Origin: Trichuris trichiura
Lineage: Eukaryota; Nematoda; Enoplea; Trichinellida; Trichuridae
Assembly (NCBI GenBank): GCA_037903355.1
Contig: JBAJFE010000059.1
Span: 519,476-583,475 of the forward strand
Direction of reading: 5' to 3'
DNA: 64,000 nt
Within the stretch, counting starts at the first letter, position 1. Every line of letters starts with the position of its first letter. Under the pieces are notes generated by a model. The model searched no databases and was not told where the DNA came from. It saw only the letters and a program-made list of their open reading frames with translations. Of this stretch, positions 50,182-61,023 are shown in pieces. The position numbers and the translations under genes were made by a program.

Positions 50182-53100
50182 TTATTTAGGTGGTGGTGGT
50201 GGTGTTGTGAACTGCGGTTTCAGAGCCTTAACCGCAGCGTTAATAGAACCAAGGAACTCAGCCAGAATAGCAATCCCGGCAAATAATTTGACCACTCCTC
50301 CGTATACGACGGTGCCTCCTCTGTTTACGATCATTTCAGTGAAGCTACGCGCTGACTTAAAAATCTTTAGCAACGACATTCGACCATCACTATTAGGAAT
50401 TTCTCTCTGGAGCAAACTTTTTGCAACACCATTGGGCACAAGGGAGAAAAGAAGCATGTCATTAGGATCTACTATGGCGTCTGCAAGGTTTCTCCATCCA
50501 ACACCAAGCTCAGATTCAGTGTCCTTAAAATCGAACATGCCAATATTGCTGCTGTCCTTGTCCATGTGGACGAACGCAATTAACTGCAACCAGGCGTTGT
50601 CCGTGTTGACGATATCTGGCACAATTCCCTTGTACAACTAGTAGCAAGCAAAAACTGCCAAAATTCGGAATAATCCAACTGCGTGCTGCCTACCACGTTC
50701 TCTTTCTTCTTTAGGGATGCTGCAAGAAGCTTTATAACATGATTAGCTTGCGGACCGCTGGAACTCTGCCTAATCGCTTTCCTAACAGCCTTCGTTAATC
50801 TTCTTCCTAGCGGAAACTTTTCAGGGTCAGATTCCAAATCCTAAAAACAAACGGGAGACGTAGTTCTCTGATACGAGACACTGGTACTTCGTGTGGAAAG
50901 TCGGTTTTTATTAGTACGGTAAAATCTAGTTATTTGGACAGCAACAAAGAGTTTTCTCTGAAAGAGCAGCCGTACCGTACTAACAAAAATACGCATTCTA
51001 CAAAAAAGGGATAGAAATAGAAAACTAAAACAATCACAAGTTTACTCCAACTAGGCGTTCTGCATTAACTTTCAGGAAACGAAAAAGTATTTGTCTTAAG
51101 CATTGTGGTTGCAAATGTGCATATTGCTATGCAGCCCCGCCTAGATATTAATACCGTCAATGCACATACGAATTTGGCAATATATGAACGAAAATGGGAG
51201 TATGAAGAACCAAAGATTATTAAGCAAAACTCTTCTCATTTACTGACAGCATTCATCAATGAATCAAATGGAGAAAGAGTTAGTTCAGTAAAATAAACTA
51301 TAGACAGTGCGCATGATGTTGTCTCGTTCCTTTTTGTAAATTACTGGCTACGATAATTTTGATGATTCCTTATGCAATTTTTGATGGATTTTAAGTGCAG
51401 TTTTCCCTTCATAGTAGATCTTCAGATTCACGGGTTTTGCCTGTTGGGTGTATCTGTAAGTAAACTTCAAAATGCCCTACCAACGGATGGATGAGCAAAT
51501 TGTTAGAGAAATTACAGAACAAATCGAATACCGTACGTTTCGGAACACGAGCAGTTCCGAAACGTACGGTATTCGATTTGTTCTGTAATTTCTCTAACAA
51601 TTTGCTCATCCATCCGTTGGTAGGGCATTTTGAAGTTTACTTACAGATACACCCAACAGGCAAAACCCGTGAATCTGAAGATCTACTATGAAACTATTCA
51701 AGCCTGTTAAAAGACATCCTGTTTTTCGAAACAGTTTTCCCTTAGGAAATCTAAAGCACCAATACAATAAATCCTTTTATGCACGTTATCTTCCCAAGTG
51801 TTTTTTGAAACGCTTATCCCCGCTAACAAATATTTAAACAGCTATTGTCAAGTTTGCGCATCACCTTCATGCTGTAGACTTGCCAGCGATAGTGTACTGC
51901 CCTTACCAAAGCTCAAGCTTGAACATAAGGCTCATATTTCGGCCTAGGCTTAAGTAAGAGCGAAGAAAAATGACCGGCATGCTAGCCAGTAACCGCGCGA
52001 CAGGTTGCCGGCATGCTTGCTGGAATGGAACCTGTATTTTTTAGACTTAGTCGAAAAACTGATACGACTCCCACCAATTTTAAATTCATGTTTTAGTCTG
52101 TTGTGAATGTAATCGAGTTCAGCCTGCAAAATGCAACAGCAGGTTATTTTTGCTTTTTTACTTTTCATTGTTGCGGTCTTTACCAGAAAAAAACTGAACC
52201 CCTCATGTTGTCACAAACGAACGGCTAAGGAAACATTGAAAAAAGTGGCAAGCTTAATAAAGAAACCTTTGCAGCGTTTTTATCCTGATACGTAAGCGTG
52301 GGATGTAGAAACAAATGAAGTTGCAAATATCTAAGCGGTTAGACTTACATGTGGAAATTCGAAACGTTTTCCGTTGTTCCAAGCTTTCAAATCGACCAGT
52401 ACCTCTACTTTTCCTTTCTTTGACCTGTAATAGGCTGAAGGATTATTGAAGCATTTATTAATATGGGCCTTAACGTAAATCAAAATGCCACGCAACTGGT
52501 TGGAAGAACATTGCAATAGTGTGAAAAAAATAGCTTCTAAACGTACCTCAGAACAATTGGAATAACGACCGAGTTTGGCCCAAAGCAAGGAAGAATTCCT
52601 TTTCCCGATAATCCTGTTCTTCCAGACGGATTCCGGGGAACGGAACTTTCTTCTGCGTTTATCTCAGAGAGGTTTGAAAATTCATCCTCTTTGCAGACGT
52701 CAGCATCGACACCTTGAGCTGCATCGGCACTGTTGTGATAATGCACTCAAACTTTACTGCAGTTCTTTACTACTAACCCTGCAGGTCTTCCGAGTAAATT
52801 GGTGGGTCGTAGACCGGCAAAGAAACGCTCCAGTTCTTGCTTTTTTCCAGCACGCCTAGTCGTCGGAACTAAAAAATCTTCATGGAAAAAAGTATGCAGA
52901 TTCTAAAGCTCACCGCAGAGTCTGCATATTGCAGCTCTTGACAAATCGAACCATTAACTGACTTCGCGACCAGCTCCTGCAAATATTAAAACTGGAATGA
53001 ACAGATACCCAAGCAACATCAAAGCAAATGATGCTGAATAGCACACGTGGAAAGGAAAATTAGCATACGACTTTGCATTCTTAAAGGAAACTGCGTACGC

Positions 53101-54534
53101 AGGGAATTTAAACAAAAGAGTTCAGTAAATCATACATGCAGATCATTTTGCATACCTTGTGCTCATCGCTTTCACCCCAAATGCAAACTACGCCGTTAAT
53201 CTTTTTCGTGTAGTCTTTTTTGATCCTTTCCACCTTGCACGAAATCACTGAACCGCTCTCCTGATCGAAATTGCACTCGGATCCATGTCCGCTTCCTATT
53301 GTCTTAAAAACAACTACTTTGACAATGAGCATCTTTTGATCGTTTATCCGAATATTTTAAGTGATGTTATAATTGTGCTATTCCTCGAAGCAAACCGCCC
53401 GTATCGCACTGAACCTTACGTAGGTGCCCAGAGTTACGCGCAGCTCCTATCCCGCCACTGCGAAAGGAGAAGCGAAAATTTCTATACTCCCGAAAATACG
53501 GGTAATAAAATTGGGTGATGCGGCTCACAAATCCACTCACACTTCCGTCTTTTCTGTTTGCGTTTAGCAACAAAAGGAATTTGGAATACCAAATGGAATG
53601 GAGTAAGTCAGGAGCTGCCATTCATTACAATTCTCTGTAGCTGGTTAAGGGTGCGAAACGTTTTATGGCTGTGAAAGGGATACCGAGGACCAATAAGAAT
53701 ATATTCATTTGTTAAGCAACTTAATTGCTTAAATTTGGCTGCATTTTTCATAGCTCGACTACACACAAACCCTGCATTCACTGAACAATAACAATAAGCG
53801 CTCATTCTTAATTAATCTCAAAGAGATTTCTCCATTGACCAATTATGGCCATAACTGAGAGTAGTTAGCAGAATGTTATGAATTGTTGATGCTATCAATT
53901 CGTAGTAAGACAAAAGATTCTATCAGATAAATGAATTAGTCATCCTTTATCAGAATAGACAGTTAAAATTTTTTGAAAATTATTTGAATTAAAGTTATTT
54001 TGCATTCGTGCAAATGTTCCTCACATAGTTCGATGGATAAGATGAAACTTCTAATCATCTGCCAGGTAAAAACGTTTCAAAAAAGTTCAACTTTTTGCGG
54101 CATAGTTCACTGCACTGCAATAACCTTAGCAACATTTCGTGGTGTTCGTTGGGAAATCTCCAAGTTCATGAAATAATCAATGTTTTAACTACTTGAAATT
54201 TTCAAGCAACGAAAACTGTTCTAATTTCCAATAAAGTTGTCGGTGAAATTTATTTAGTTTAGCTTACCTTTATGCGATAGCATTCTGTCTGGCCAAGATT
54301 CATGAAGAGAACTTGAGCTTTACTTGTAGGAGTGACGCATTTCACAGCAAGGCTGGTTGAAATTAGCCCGTAATAATAATCGGTGCTTAATTTTTCATTA
54401 ACAATGTCGGTAAAGGCTAACGACAGCCTCCACTTTCGTTCTCCTTCAATTCGAACGGTAGAAGTCGCATTTGTGCCCTTATTTATAAGTAAGCGATCTG
54501 ACCATTTTTCATCTTGTTTTGGTTGGACACCATT
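50182..54534 (-). CDS. NUDT9-homology (ADP-ribose-binding Nudix-like) protein, copy 1; 5' exon(s) not found
   Basis: Exons on the minus strand: 54534-54268, 53302-53156, 52976-52914, 52868-52778, 52718-52547, 52424-52349, 50840-50694, 50637-50182 (stop); all join in frame. The part from about exon 4 matches NUDT9 and the NUDT9-H domain of TRPM2: SLPVYDPPIYSEDLQ, PRNPSGRTGLSGKGILPCFGPN, VIPIVLR, KVEVLVDLKAWNNG, then after the Nudix-box region LYKGIVPDIVNTDNAW. The Nudix box itself (G-x5-E-x7-RE-x2-EE) is replaced by FPHDLESDPEKFPLGRRLT with no REUXEE glutamates, so hydrolysis is doubtful while ADP-ribose binding is possible. The first two or three exons are a Cys-containing region not found in NUDT9, and the last 90 residues include hydrophobic segments (TVVYGGVVKLFAGIAILAEF) and a TTPPPPPK end. 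The 1.5-kb intron before exon 7 contains a 285-nt palindrome. Confidence 0.82.
51408..51692. repeat. Near-perfect 285-nt palindrome inside an intron of NUDT9-like copy 1
   Basis: Arms of about 139 nt (51408-51546 and 51554-51692) are practically identical reverse complements around a 7-nt centre ACGAGCA. Each arm encodes MPYQRMDEQ followed by IVREITEQ, a segment also present at 59.1-59.2 kb. Arm identity suggests recent origin. The apparent 66-codon frames on both strands are antisense readings of the arms. Confidence 0.9.
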
Positions 54535-55632
54535 CTAAAAATAGTAAATTTCCGAAAATTTTCACTGCCTTTTGAACCCCATTTATTACTCGTAACACTT
54601 CCCCTGTGTGTAATCGTGAAAAATCCGTAAGCAAGTAAATTTCTGTAATTGTCATAGACGTAAAACGTGCGTACAATATACGCGCATTAAACTTTTTAGA
54701 ACTGACTAATTCGTACTTAGCTTGCAGACCAACTAACCAGCAACAACAGCGAATAACTAAGTCGTTTCAAGACGAAATAGTTCTTATTTTTATGTCTCGT
54801 CCCATTTAGAACTTAGCAACTCCATACAAAGTTAGTTAGGTTTAGTTTATGTTCGCCCAAGCAGAAGTACAATACGAATAAGTTCGTTCTCGTCACGTCT
54901 AACTCTAGCTTCAGTTTTTTAATATATTGCGAATCACCGTTAATCATGTAGCGCTGCTTTCACTATACCCATAAATCAGAAATTTTGAAACTTTCTATTT
55001 TGAAACCAGGCTGGTACACTTGTCTTTTTGAATGCACGAACCCGAGCTTCCATTGGGAAAAATACTCAACTAGAATGTGCAGACGAGCACTAAGTCGGCG
55101 TTGCTGTCTACCTGCATATCTCACTGTGCACTGAATTCTACATCTTTCTACTGCTTCAGAGTTGTTCGTGTGTTTTTCCTTCGTTCCGTCGATTGAGTTT
55201 TTAGGACGATTACTATGCACACATTATTTCCCTACCCGTCTTTTTGCAGCTAGCATCGTGGCTGTTTTGGCGCTGCACCTGATCCGAACTAGTCGACTGC
55301 GCTGTCTGAGTTATGACTGTTGCTATTAGACAATCCTTTGGTTCAGAATACGATGCATTACTGTTTGCCGGCTGTCTTTCGAAGGCTTGCTTCAGGCTGC
55401 GACTTCGTTTTACAATGTCGTGCATGGTGTGAACATACTCAATTAGCCTGACTGATGTACGTAGCTTGAGAAGGCGTCCTACACGATTCATATTTGAAGC
55501 TCGAGCTATGCAAGAGTAGCATGCAAGTCTTATCCGGCAGGATGCAGCGTCCTCATTATCATAGATGTGACGATGGTAAGTATAGTGTTTGGTGAAATGG
55601 ACGTAATATGTAAATAGCCTGTTGGTCCAGAG
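54535..55632. other. Upstream flank of NUDT9-like copy 1
   Basis: The exon at 54534 begins at an acceptor (CTATTTTTAG), so a further 5' exon with start codon and possibly a signal peptide is expected here or beyond. None could be fixed. A protein-like minus frame at 55213-55491 is listed separately. Confidence 0.45.
55213..55491 (-). CDS. Possible small coding exon, unrecognised
   Basis: Minus-strand ATG frame of 92 codons beginning MNRVGRLLKLRTSVRLIEYV, basic at the N terminus and Ser/Gln-rich later, with an internal donor-like CAG|GTGCAG near 55280. No homologue recognised, no signal peptide, and no splice partner shown. It lies between NUDT9-like copy 1 and the hAT element. It may be chance. 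Confidence 0.22.
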   Translation of the reverse strand: MNRVGRLLKLRTSVRLIEYVHTMHDIVKRSRSLKQAFERQPANSNASYSEPKDCLIATVITQTAQSTSSDQVQRQNSHDASCKKTGREIMCA

Positions 55633-56567
55633 CAGTATTTCTCACGGTGGGGCAGGTGCCCCACCAGGGGGGCCCATTTGAGCTGTGTGGGGCACATGCG
55701 CCACCTGGGCCGTCGTTTGGAGGTGCATCGGAAGGTGAGGTTCGAGGGCCAGGTATTGTGCATACTGGTTAAGATAACGTTGCATGCTATGCGTGATGCC
55801 GGCTATCCTCCAATCCACCGCATGAACCAATCACCGCTCGTGAAAATGACCATTCAGAACACGCGGCAGAAGGGACCGCATGTTTGTCACCGTGACCTTC
55901 CCTGCGTTGGGTCAAGTAAGGGAAGCTTTCTACTGAGAAGCACTGAGCGCAGAGCACATGGTTCACATCAGAGAATAGTTGTCCGCGTTATCAGAATGCG
56001 CCATAGTTTTTGCAGTATATTTGCACCTGCTTTACGATGCAACCAGCAATTAGCGCGTGGAGTAGCAATGTCTCTGCCTTACGAGCTGCTGGAGTTGCAG
56101 TCGAAAGTGGAGCTGAAGGCCAAGTTATCACAGGGTTATCAGCAGCTCTTGCTGCAGAAAGAAGTCCCGGAGTTGTATCCTGGCGTATGGGATGTAGTAA
56201 AAAAGTTACTGATTTGTCTTCTCTCATCGAATCTAGTCGAGCACGTATTTAGTATCGTTACGGACCTAGTGACGAAGAAACGCAGTCAGCTGCATGTAGT
56301 CAGACGCGGCCATCTGCGTCTGCGAGTTACCTAGATCAAGCTCGAAAACGACAGTCCAATCCGACCGCATCTGGACGAGCCAAGCAGCTCTTGTTGACTT
56401 CTCGAAAAACAGTTTGCAGAAATAAGTCTGTACAGCTGTAGTTGACTTTCTACCGTTGCAACTATTTCAGCCAATCAGTCCGCTCGAAATTGGCCAGTCA
56501 GAATAGGGTAGCCCGACGCTTGGAAACCTCAGGGGGGCCAAAACGGCCTTCCGCTTGAGAAACACTA
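55633..56567 (+). mobile_element. Degenerate hAT-family DNA transposon with 8-bp target-site duplication
   Basis: Left end CAGTATTTCTCACGG and right end, read inward, TAGTGTTTCTCAAGCGG form hAT-type terminal inverted repeats. They are flanked by GTCCAGAG (55625-55632) and GTCTAGAG (56568-56575), an 8-bp duplication with one mismatch, as expected for hAT. At 935 bp it is far shorter than an autonomous element; the interior keeps the C-terminal transposase segment. The single mismatch and internal deletion indicate an old, inactive copy. Confidence 0.85.
55678..56334 (+). pseudogene. hAT transposase remnant (C-terminal dimerisation region)
   Basis: The last 50 or so codons read KKLLICLLSSNLVEHVFSIV then TKKRSQL and RRGHLRLRVT, the pattern of the hAT dimerisation domain as in the ZBED5/SCAND3-like group (S-YLVE-FS-V-LL-KKRN-L-RGDLRL). 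The upstream part of the same frame does not resemble a transposase, and the zinc finger and catalytic DDE regions are missing. An internally deleted relic. Confidence 0.75.
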
Positions 56568-58590
56568 GTCTAGAGCAACATAACTATCCTTACTTGGGTT
56601 AGACTTCCCAAGATCGCATGGGCGTTTCCCAAGTTTTGATTAAGGCGTACTGAACAAGTATAAAGAAGACGCAGTCCCTGAGCTGGGCAATAAAAATGGG
56701 GCTTTCCTTCTTGTCAGCAATTTAAGGTAGTCAGAATGCACGGGAAGAATGAGTCTTGTTAATTATTCGCCAACCAATTATATTTTACCCTCATAAATGC
56801 AGGTTCTTTTGCTCGAAGCCTGCCAGCCATCCTGTTCTGCCTTCACCAGTGCGTAAGTCTAAACGTAGGCCTTTTATTTGCCTCAGATTTGCATAAATGC
56901 AGAGCAAAAGGACCTGCAAGGTTAATGAACAACTTATAGGCGCATAATGAAAACCATGTTTTGATTTAATTGCCTTTGATTGAATAGATCCTTTGTTCCC
57001 CTTATTTACATAAGTCTTTGTATAGCAAAATGCGTACGCAGCAAACATGTCAAATGCGTTCACTGGAGATTTTGAATAAATTTTGCCAGAGGGCGGTTTA
57101 TTCTATTATGCTTGCAGAACGAACAAAGTAGGTGAACTCGGCAGATAGTAGGTAGCGCCCTAATGAGCGCGCATGCCCCAAGGCGGGAAGAAAATTTTCA
57201 TATAAATATTTTTTTATTGTTATAAATGATTATCGAATCCTTATTTGCTTTTATCGATAGTACTGTAGTGCAAGGATTAGGAATCTTCGTGAATGCATAA
57301 AGCAGATCGGATAATCTGCATAGATGAGCCAATGCGCGCGATTAGAGAATTCTTAAGGAATCATGAGAACAGCGCTTTTTGGTTTAGGGTCCAAGGTCAG
57401 TCTAGTCTATGCTGCTTTATTTTCTCGTGGACTGCAAAAGCGTTCTCTCTAATCTACGTAAAAATTGACTACGCATTTCTACTGCTGGAAGATCCAGCAA
57501 AGTTATATTCTCTGTATTGTAATCTAATTTCGTCGGGTTTTAAATTTTAGAGCTGACTTACTTCAGCACCAAGCAATATGCGCGCGTTACACAAGGCAAC
57601 AAGAAAAACAGATAATCCATTGTGAAGCATGTTCGGCTGCTGATGGCGAATTCGGTGAGTTAGCTCATTTTTATACTTGGAGTGCGAAGCGATTTGACGT
57701 CGGAATTGGGGCGGGTGTATACTAACACAGGGGAAAAAAGTCAATTCTCATATGCACTAAGCACATTAGATACTAATTCATAATGTCATGAGACAAAATT
57801 TCCCGCGGTTAAATTCAATATTTGCGCAATGCTCACAACTGCATAAAAATCAGAGCGTCTTCATTTGTTTGCACGTTGCACAGTGGGCGAAATTAGAAAT
57901 AACGCACGTTTAGTTGCATCACGGTTCCTGTAGTATGAGGATAAATTTGTTTTACCGAAACTAAAATTTCATTCATGCAGCGAGTTGAATCGTGTTTGAA
58001 AATCAACGAGTTCAAAATTTTTTCTATTGTGCTGCGTCTGGTTTCCCTCCGTGTTATTAAAAACTTTAAACAGTTTTCATTAAGGATTCTACACCAATGT
58101 TCATTTAATTGAACGTCCAACCGTGTAGTTTCCTTGCTTTTTAACAGTTTAATTATTGTTGCTGCTGCTCAGTGAATCTGTAGATTGGTATCAAAAAGGC
58201 TACAGCAGATTTCTACTAAACTTATTGCAAAAAGACGGACAACACGAGATGTATTGTCTGAATTAACATACCTCAGAAACGAGCAGTATCGTTTTCAGCG
58301 TTCTAAAACCAAGTCATTTAGAATCGAACAGTTTTAAAGTAAAGAAATTAATGCGTAATAATATGAGAACGAGTGTTTTCGTTTTCCTGAGACCTATAGT
58401 AGAACAAGCGCTAAGGCGCTGCATTGATCATTCCAGACATTTTTGAAGCATGTACAGAAAGTGAAGACAATGTAGTAGAAAATACAGAATTCAGTCAATT
58501 GTTTTCGAAACATTTATTCTTCAGTGCGATGACGAAGATGGACACTCTTCGCTGAAAGTATAGTATTGAATCTAATATTCAGTGTAAAAC
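56568..58590. other. AT-rich intergenic sequence
   Basis: Short frames only, no motifs. I see nothing further in it. Confidence 0.55.
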
Positions 58591-58854
58591 TGACGCAAAC
58601 TTTCATTCTCAGAGTATCCACGCTTTGACTAGTTTGTTGGAAGTCAGTGGTGGAATTAAGAATTCAAGAGTCTGTATATACATATATATATGGATATATA
58701 TATATATATATATGGATATATATATATATATATGGATATACATATATATCCATATATATATATGTATATACAGACTCTTGAATTCTTAATTCCACCACTG
58801 ACTTCCAACAAACTAGTCAAAGCGTGGATACTCTGAGAATGAAAGTTTGCGTCA
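58591..58854. repeat. 264-nt near-perfect palindrome with TA-rich centre
   Basis: TGACGCAAACTTTCATTCTC at 58591 is mirrored to GAATGAAAGTTTGCGTCA ending at 58854; the arms of about 105 nt match throughout and meet in a (TATA/TGGATA)n centre. Both outer ends touch the next inverted repeat through an ATATAT spacer. Confidence 0.9.
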
Positions 58855-58942
58855 TATATATATATATGAACGGGCATTAAACCATTTTATTGATATACTA
58901 CATTGACCTCTTATGAATGTCTGCATTTTTACTGTTATTCCT

Positions 58943-58944
<2 letters not shown>

Positions 58945-58985
<41 letters not shown>
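58945..58985. repeat. (TA)n microsatellite
   Basis: Forty-one bases of uninterrupted TA dinucleotide. Confidence 0.95.
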
Positions 58986-58988
<3 letters not shown>

Positions 58989-59013
58989 GGGTGCTTCTTA
59001 ACGGGGCAATAGA

Positions 59014-59243
59014 TTTTCATCACTTCTTTATACGGTAAGTTTTTTTGTTTAAGTTAATAGCCATTACAACCATCGCTGACGACGGGACAAGGTTAGTCCC
59101 GAAAGCTATGAAACTGTTAAGTGCTTGTTCTGTATTTTTCCTTAATAATTGCTCGTCCATCCGTTGGTAGGGCATTTGGTTCGGTTTAATTCCAGAACCC
59201 ATCAACGGGCAAGAAAACTTACCGTATAAAGAAGTGATGAAAA
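59014..59243. mobile_element. Inner foldback element with 30-bp terminal inverted repeats and a coding-like core
   Basis: TTTTCATCACTTCTTTATAC at 59014 returns as the exact reverse complement ending at 59243, 30 bp of perfect terminal repeat. The minus strand of the core is open and encodes FSCPLMGSGIKPNQ, MPYQRMDEQLLRKNTEQ and LVPSSAMVVMAINLNKK. The MPYQRMDEQ part recurs in the palindrome at 51408-51692, where the flanking codons differ. It could be an exon captured by a transposon or part of the element's own lost gene. Confidence 0.75.
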
Positions 59244-59280
59244 AAATATATATATATTGAAAAAAATATATATATATGTA

Positions 59281-59308
59281 GATAGATAGATAGATAGATA
59301 GATAGATA
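59281..59308. repeat. (GATA)7 microsatellite
   Basis: Seven uninterrupted GATA units. Confidence 0.95.
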
Positions 59309-59391
59309 TGTGTAAGGGGAATAACAGTAAAGATGTAGACATTCATAAGAGGTCAATGTAGTATATCAAAAAAATGGTTTAATGCCCGTTC

Positions 59392-61023
59392 GTATGCAAC
59401 AAAAGGGAACTGGCGCTTTGGGAAACTATCTGTTGCCATCCTCAGCGAAGTTAAAGGACAGGCAAGTTCTTAGAGGGAATGACAATTGCGAAAAATTTGC
59501 GAAAGCTGATCGCCAGATTCAAGATGCTGTCGCTTGTTATAAAAAAATATACAAAGGAATACAGCAAAAGCAAAACTTGATGCCTCGGTAGAGCAGCCTA
59601 CGCTTGGTACGCTACCATACAGAAATGCTTTGTTCCATCTACCATTGAATCAAGGAGGGAAAGAACTTCATGGGGTTGTCGCTATAGCATTAATATTATA
59701 TTGCAAGTATCAGTTGGATATATCGAACGCATCAGTGAGCTCTCGTATTTGTACGTGCATTAATGTAGCTGCCATATACGGAGTTATATGTTATTAACTA
59801 CAGAATAGAATTGCTGTAATATAAGGTAGGCTTGTACGACATGATTCCTCTCAACTGTAAGGTGAACTTCGTTAACACAGGCTGCACGAATTCGAGGTTC
59901 AATAGGTTGTAATCTTCAGTGTGGGTTAGTTATAGTTCGCCGTGCCTTTGATGGAGTCCGTTGAATACCTTTTGTTTCAATTTCTTCCTAACCGTATACA
60001 TAGGCTTAAACGTATACCAGTGTGTGGCCAACGATGAGCAATAGCGAAACTCCCACTCAGGAAGTTGCCGCGGTCTGGACCGGCACTAAATGCCTTTATT
60101 AGGGGTCTCGAATTGCGATGGGATGCTTGGAACGAAACAGAATCGAAAGTCGGAGACTCCCTGAGATCGGTAGTGACGTTACACGCGAATGTTGTTACGA
60201 AATTGAGTTTTCAAGATTTCTTAGTTAAAGCACATCTGATCGGTATTTTCGTTCTGATTAATAGCGGTCTGTTAGCACGCTGGTAATATGTTTATTTTTT
60301 AATTAAAGGCACTGAAATCAATTGAAACAAACAAATTTATAGATTTAATAAAGTTTGGTCGGCTGATCTGTTATCAGTCAACAGCTGTTTGAATTTGCCC
60401 TTTGGATTTAATCAGTGGGACGGGCGTTTGTTCATATTTATTTTTTCGTTGTTGCGCATTACTTTTCTAAAGAGTAGATATTTGCTACGAAGTAACGCAA
60501 TGTTTTCCTTTTGCTTCAGGGCAAATGATTAAACATCCTTAGAAAAAATAATTTCAATTCAAAAGAATGATAAACAAGACTTTCTCCACGTCACTTTCCT
60601 GAACACTGCTGCACCTCCCGTAGCTTCAAATTATTGTCAGACTTTTGGATAATTTGAAAGCTCAAAATGTTAAGGGGAGCTGAACGATAGCCGCATTTTT
60701 CTGCAATCCGCTGCGTTTAGGTTGAACATTAAAGGGAAACTGCTCTTTAATACACATATTGCCAACTTTCATGTACCACATGGTGGGAAATTAGCATGGC
60801 AGCCAACTTACTGAATAGCTGCAATAAATTCGCAGCGGACTTTTCCATTATGTATCAAAAATTTGCGTGCTCTTCGAAGGCTGTATGTAGGCGAGAAAGA
60901 TTTATTGGTACTTAAAGAATGGCATTTCGGCCGCTGCGAGAGTGAATGCGTAAAGCCAGTTAACAGGGTAGTTACAGCGTTGCAACAGTTTAATACTTTG
61001 GCATCGTAAGCAAGATCGGCTAA
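59392..61023. other. Intergenic sequence downstream of NUDT9-like copy 2
   Basis: Two short plus-strand frames (59382-59591, 60065-60286) have no recognisable motif or splice partner. I see no gene I can support. Confidence 0.5.

Larger units (their letters stand above)
58868..59391. repeat. Outer inverted repeat with 79-nt arms enclosing another foldback element and microsatellites
   Basis: Left arm 58868-58946 (GAACGGGCATTAAACCATTT onward) and right arm 59312-59391 are reverse complements with about five differences. Inside lie a (TA)n tract, the 59014-59243 element and a (GATA)7 tract. Confidence 0.85.

Noticed and set aside
50580..50837. Apparent frameshift with an in-frame TAG just before LYKGIVPD in NUDT9-like copy 1, suggesting a pseudogene
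   Set aside because: A 56-nt intron (GTAGGC...CTACTAG, 50693-50638) explains it; copy 2 has an intron at the same codon position and phase.
51409..51691. Two nearly identical 66-codon proteins on opposite strands
   Set aside because: They are the mirror readings of one palindrome.
58656..58877. Frame rich in YIYIY repeats
   Set aside because: Low-complexity translation of the TATA-rich palindrome centre.
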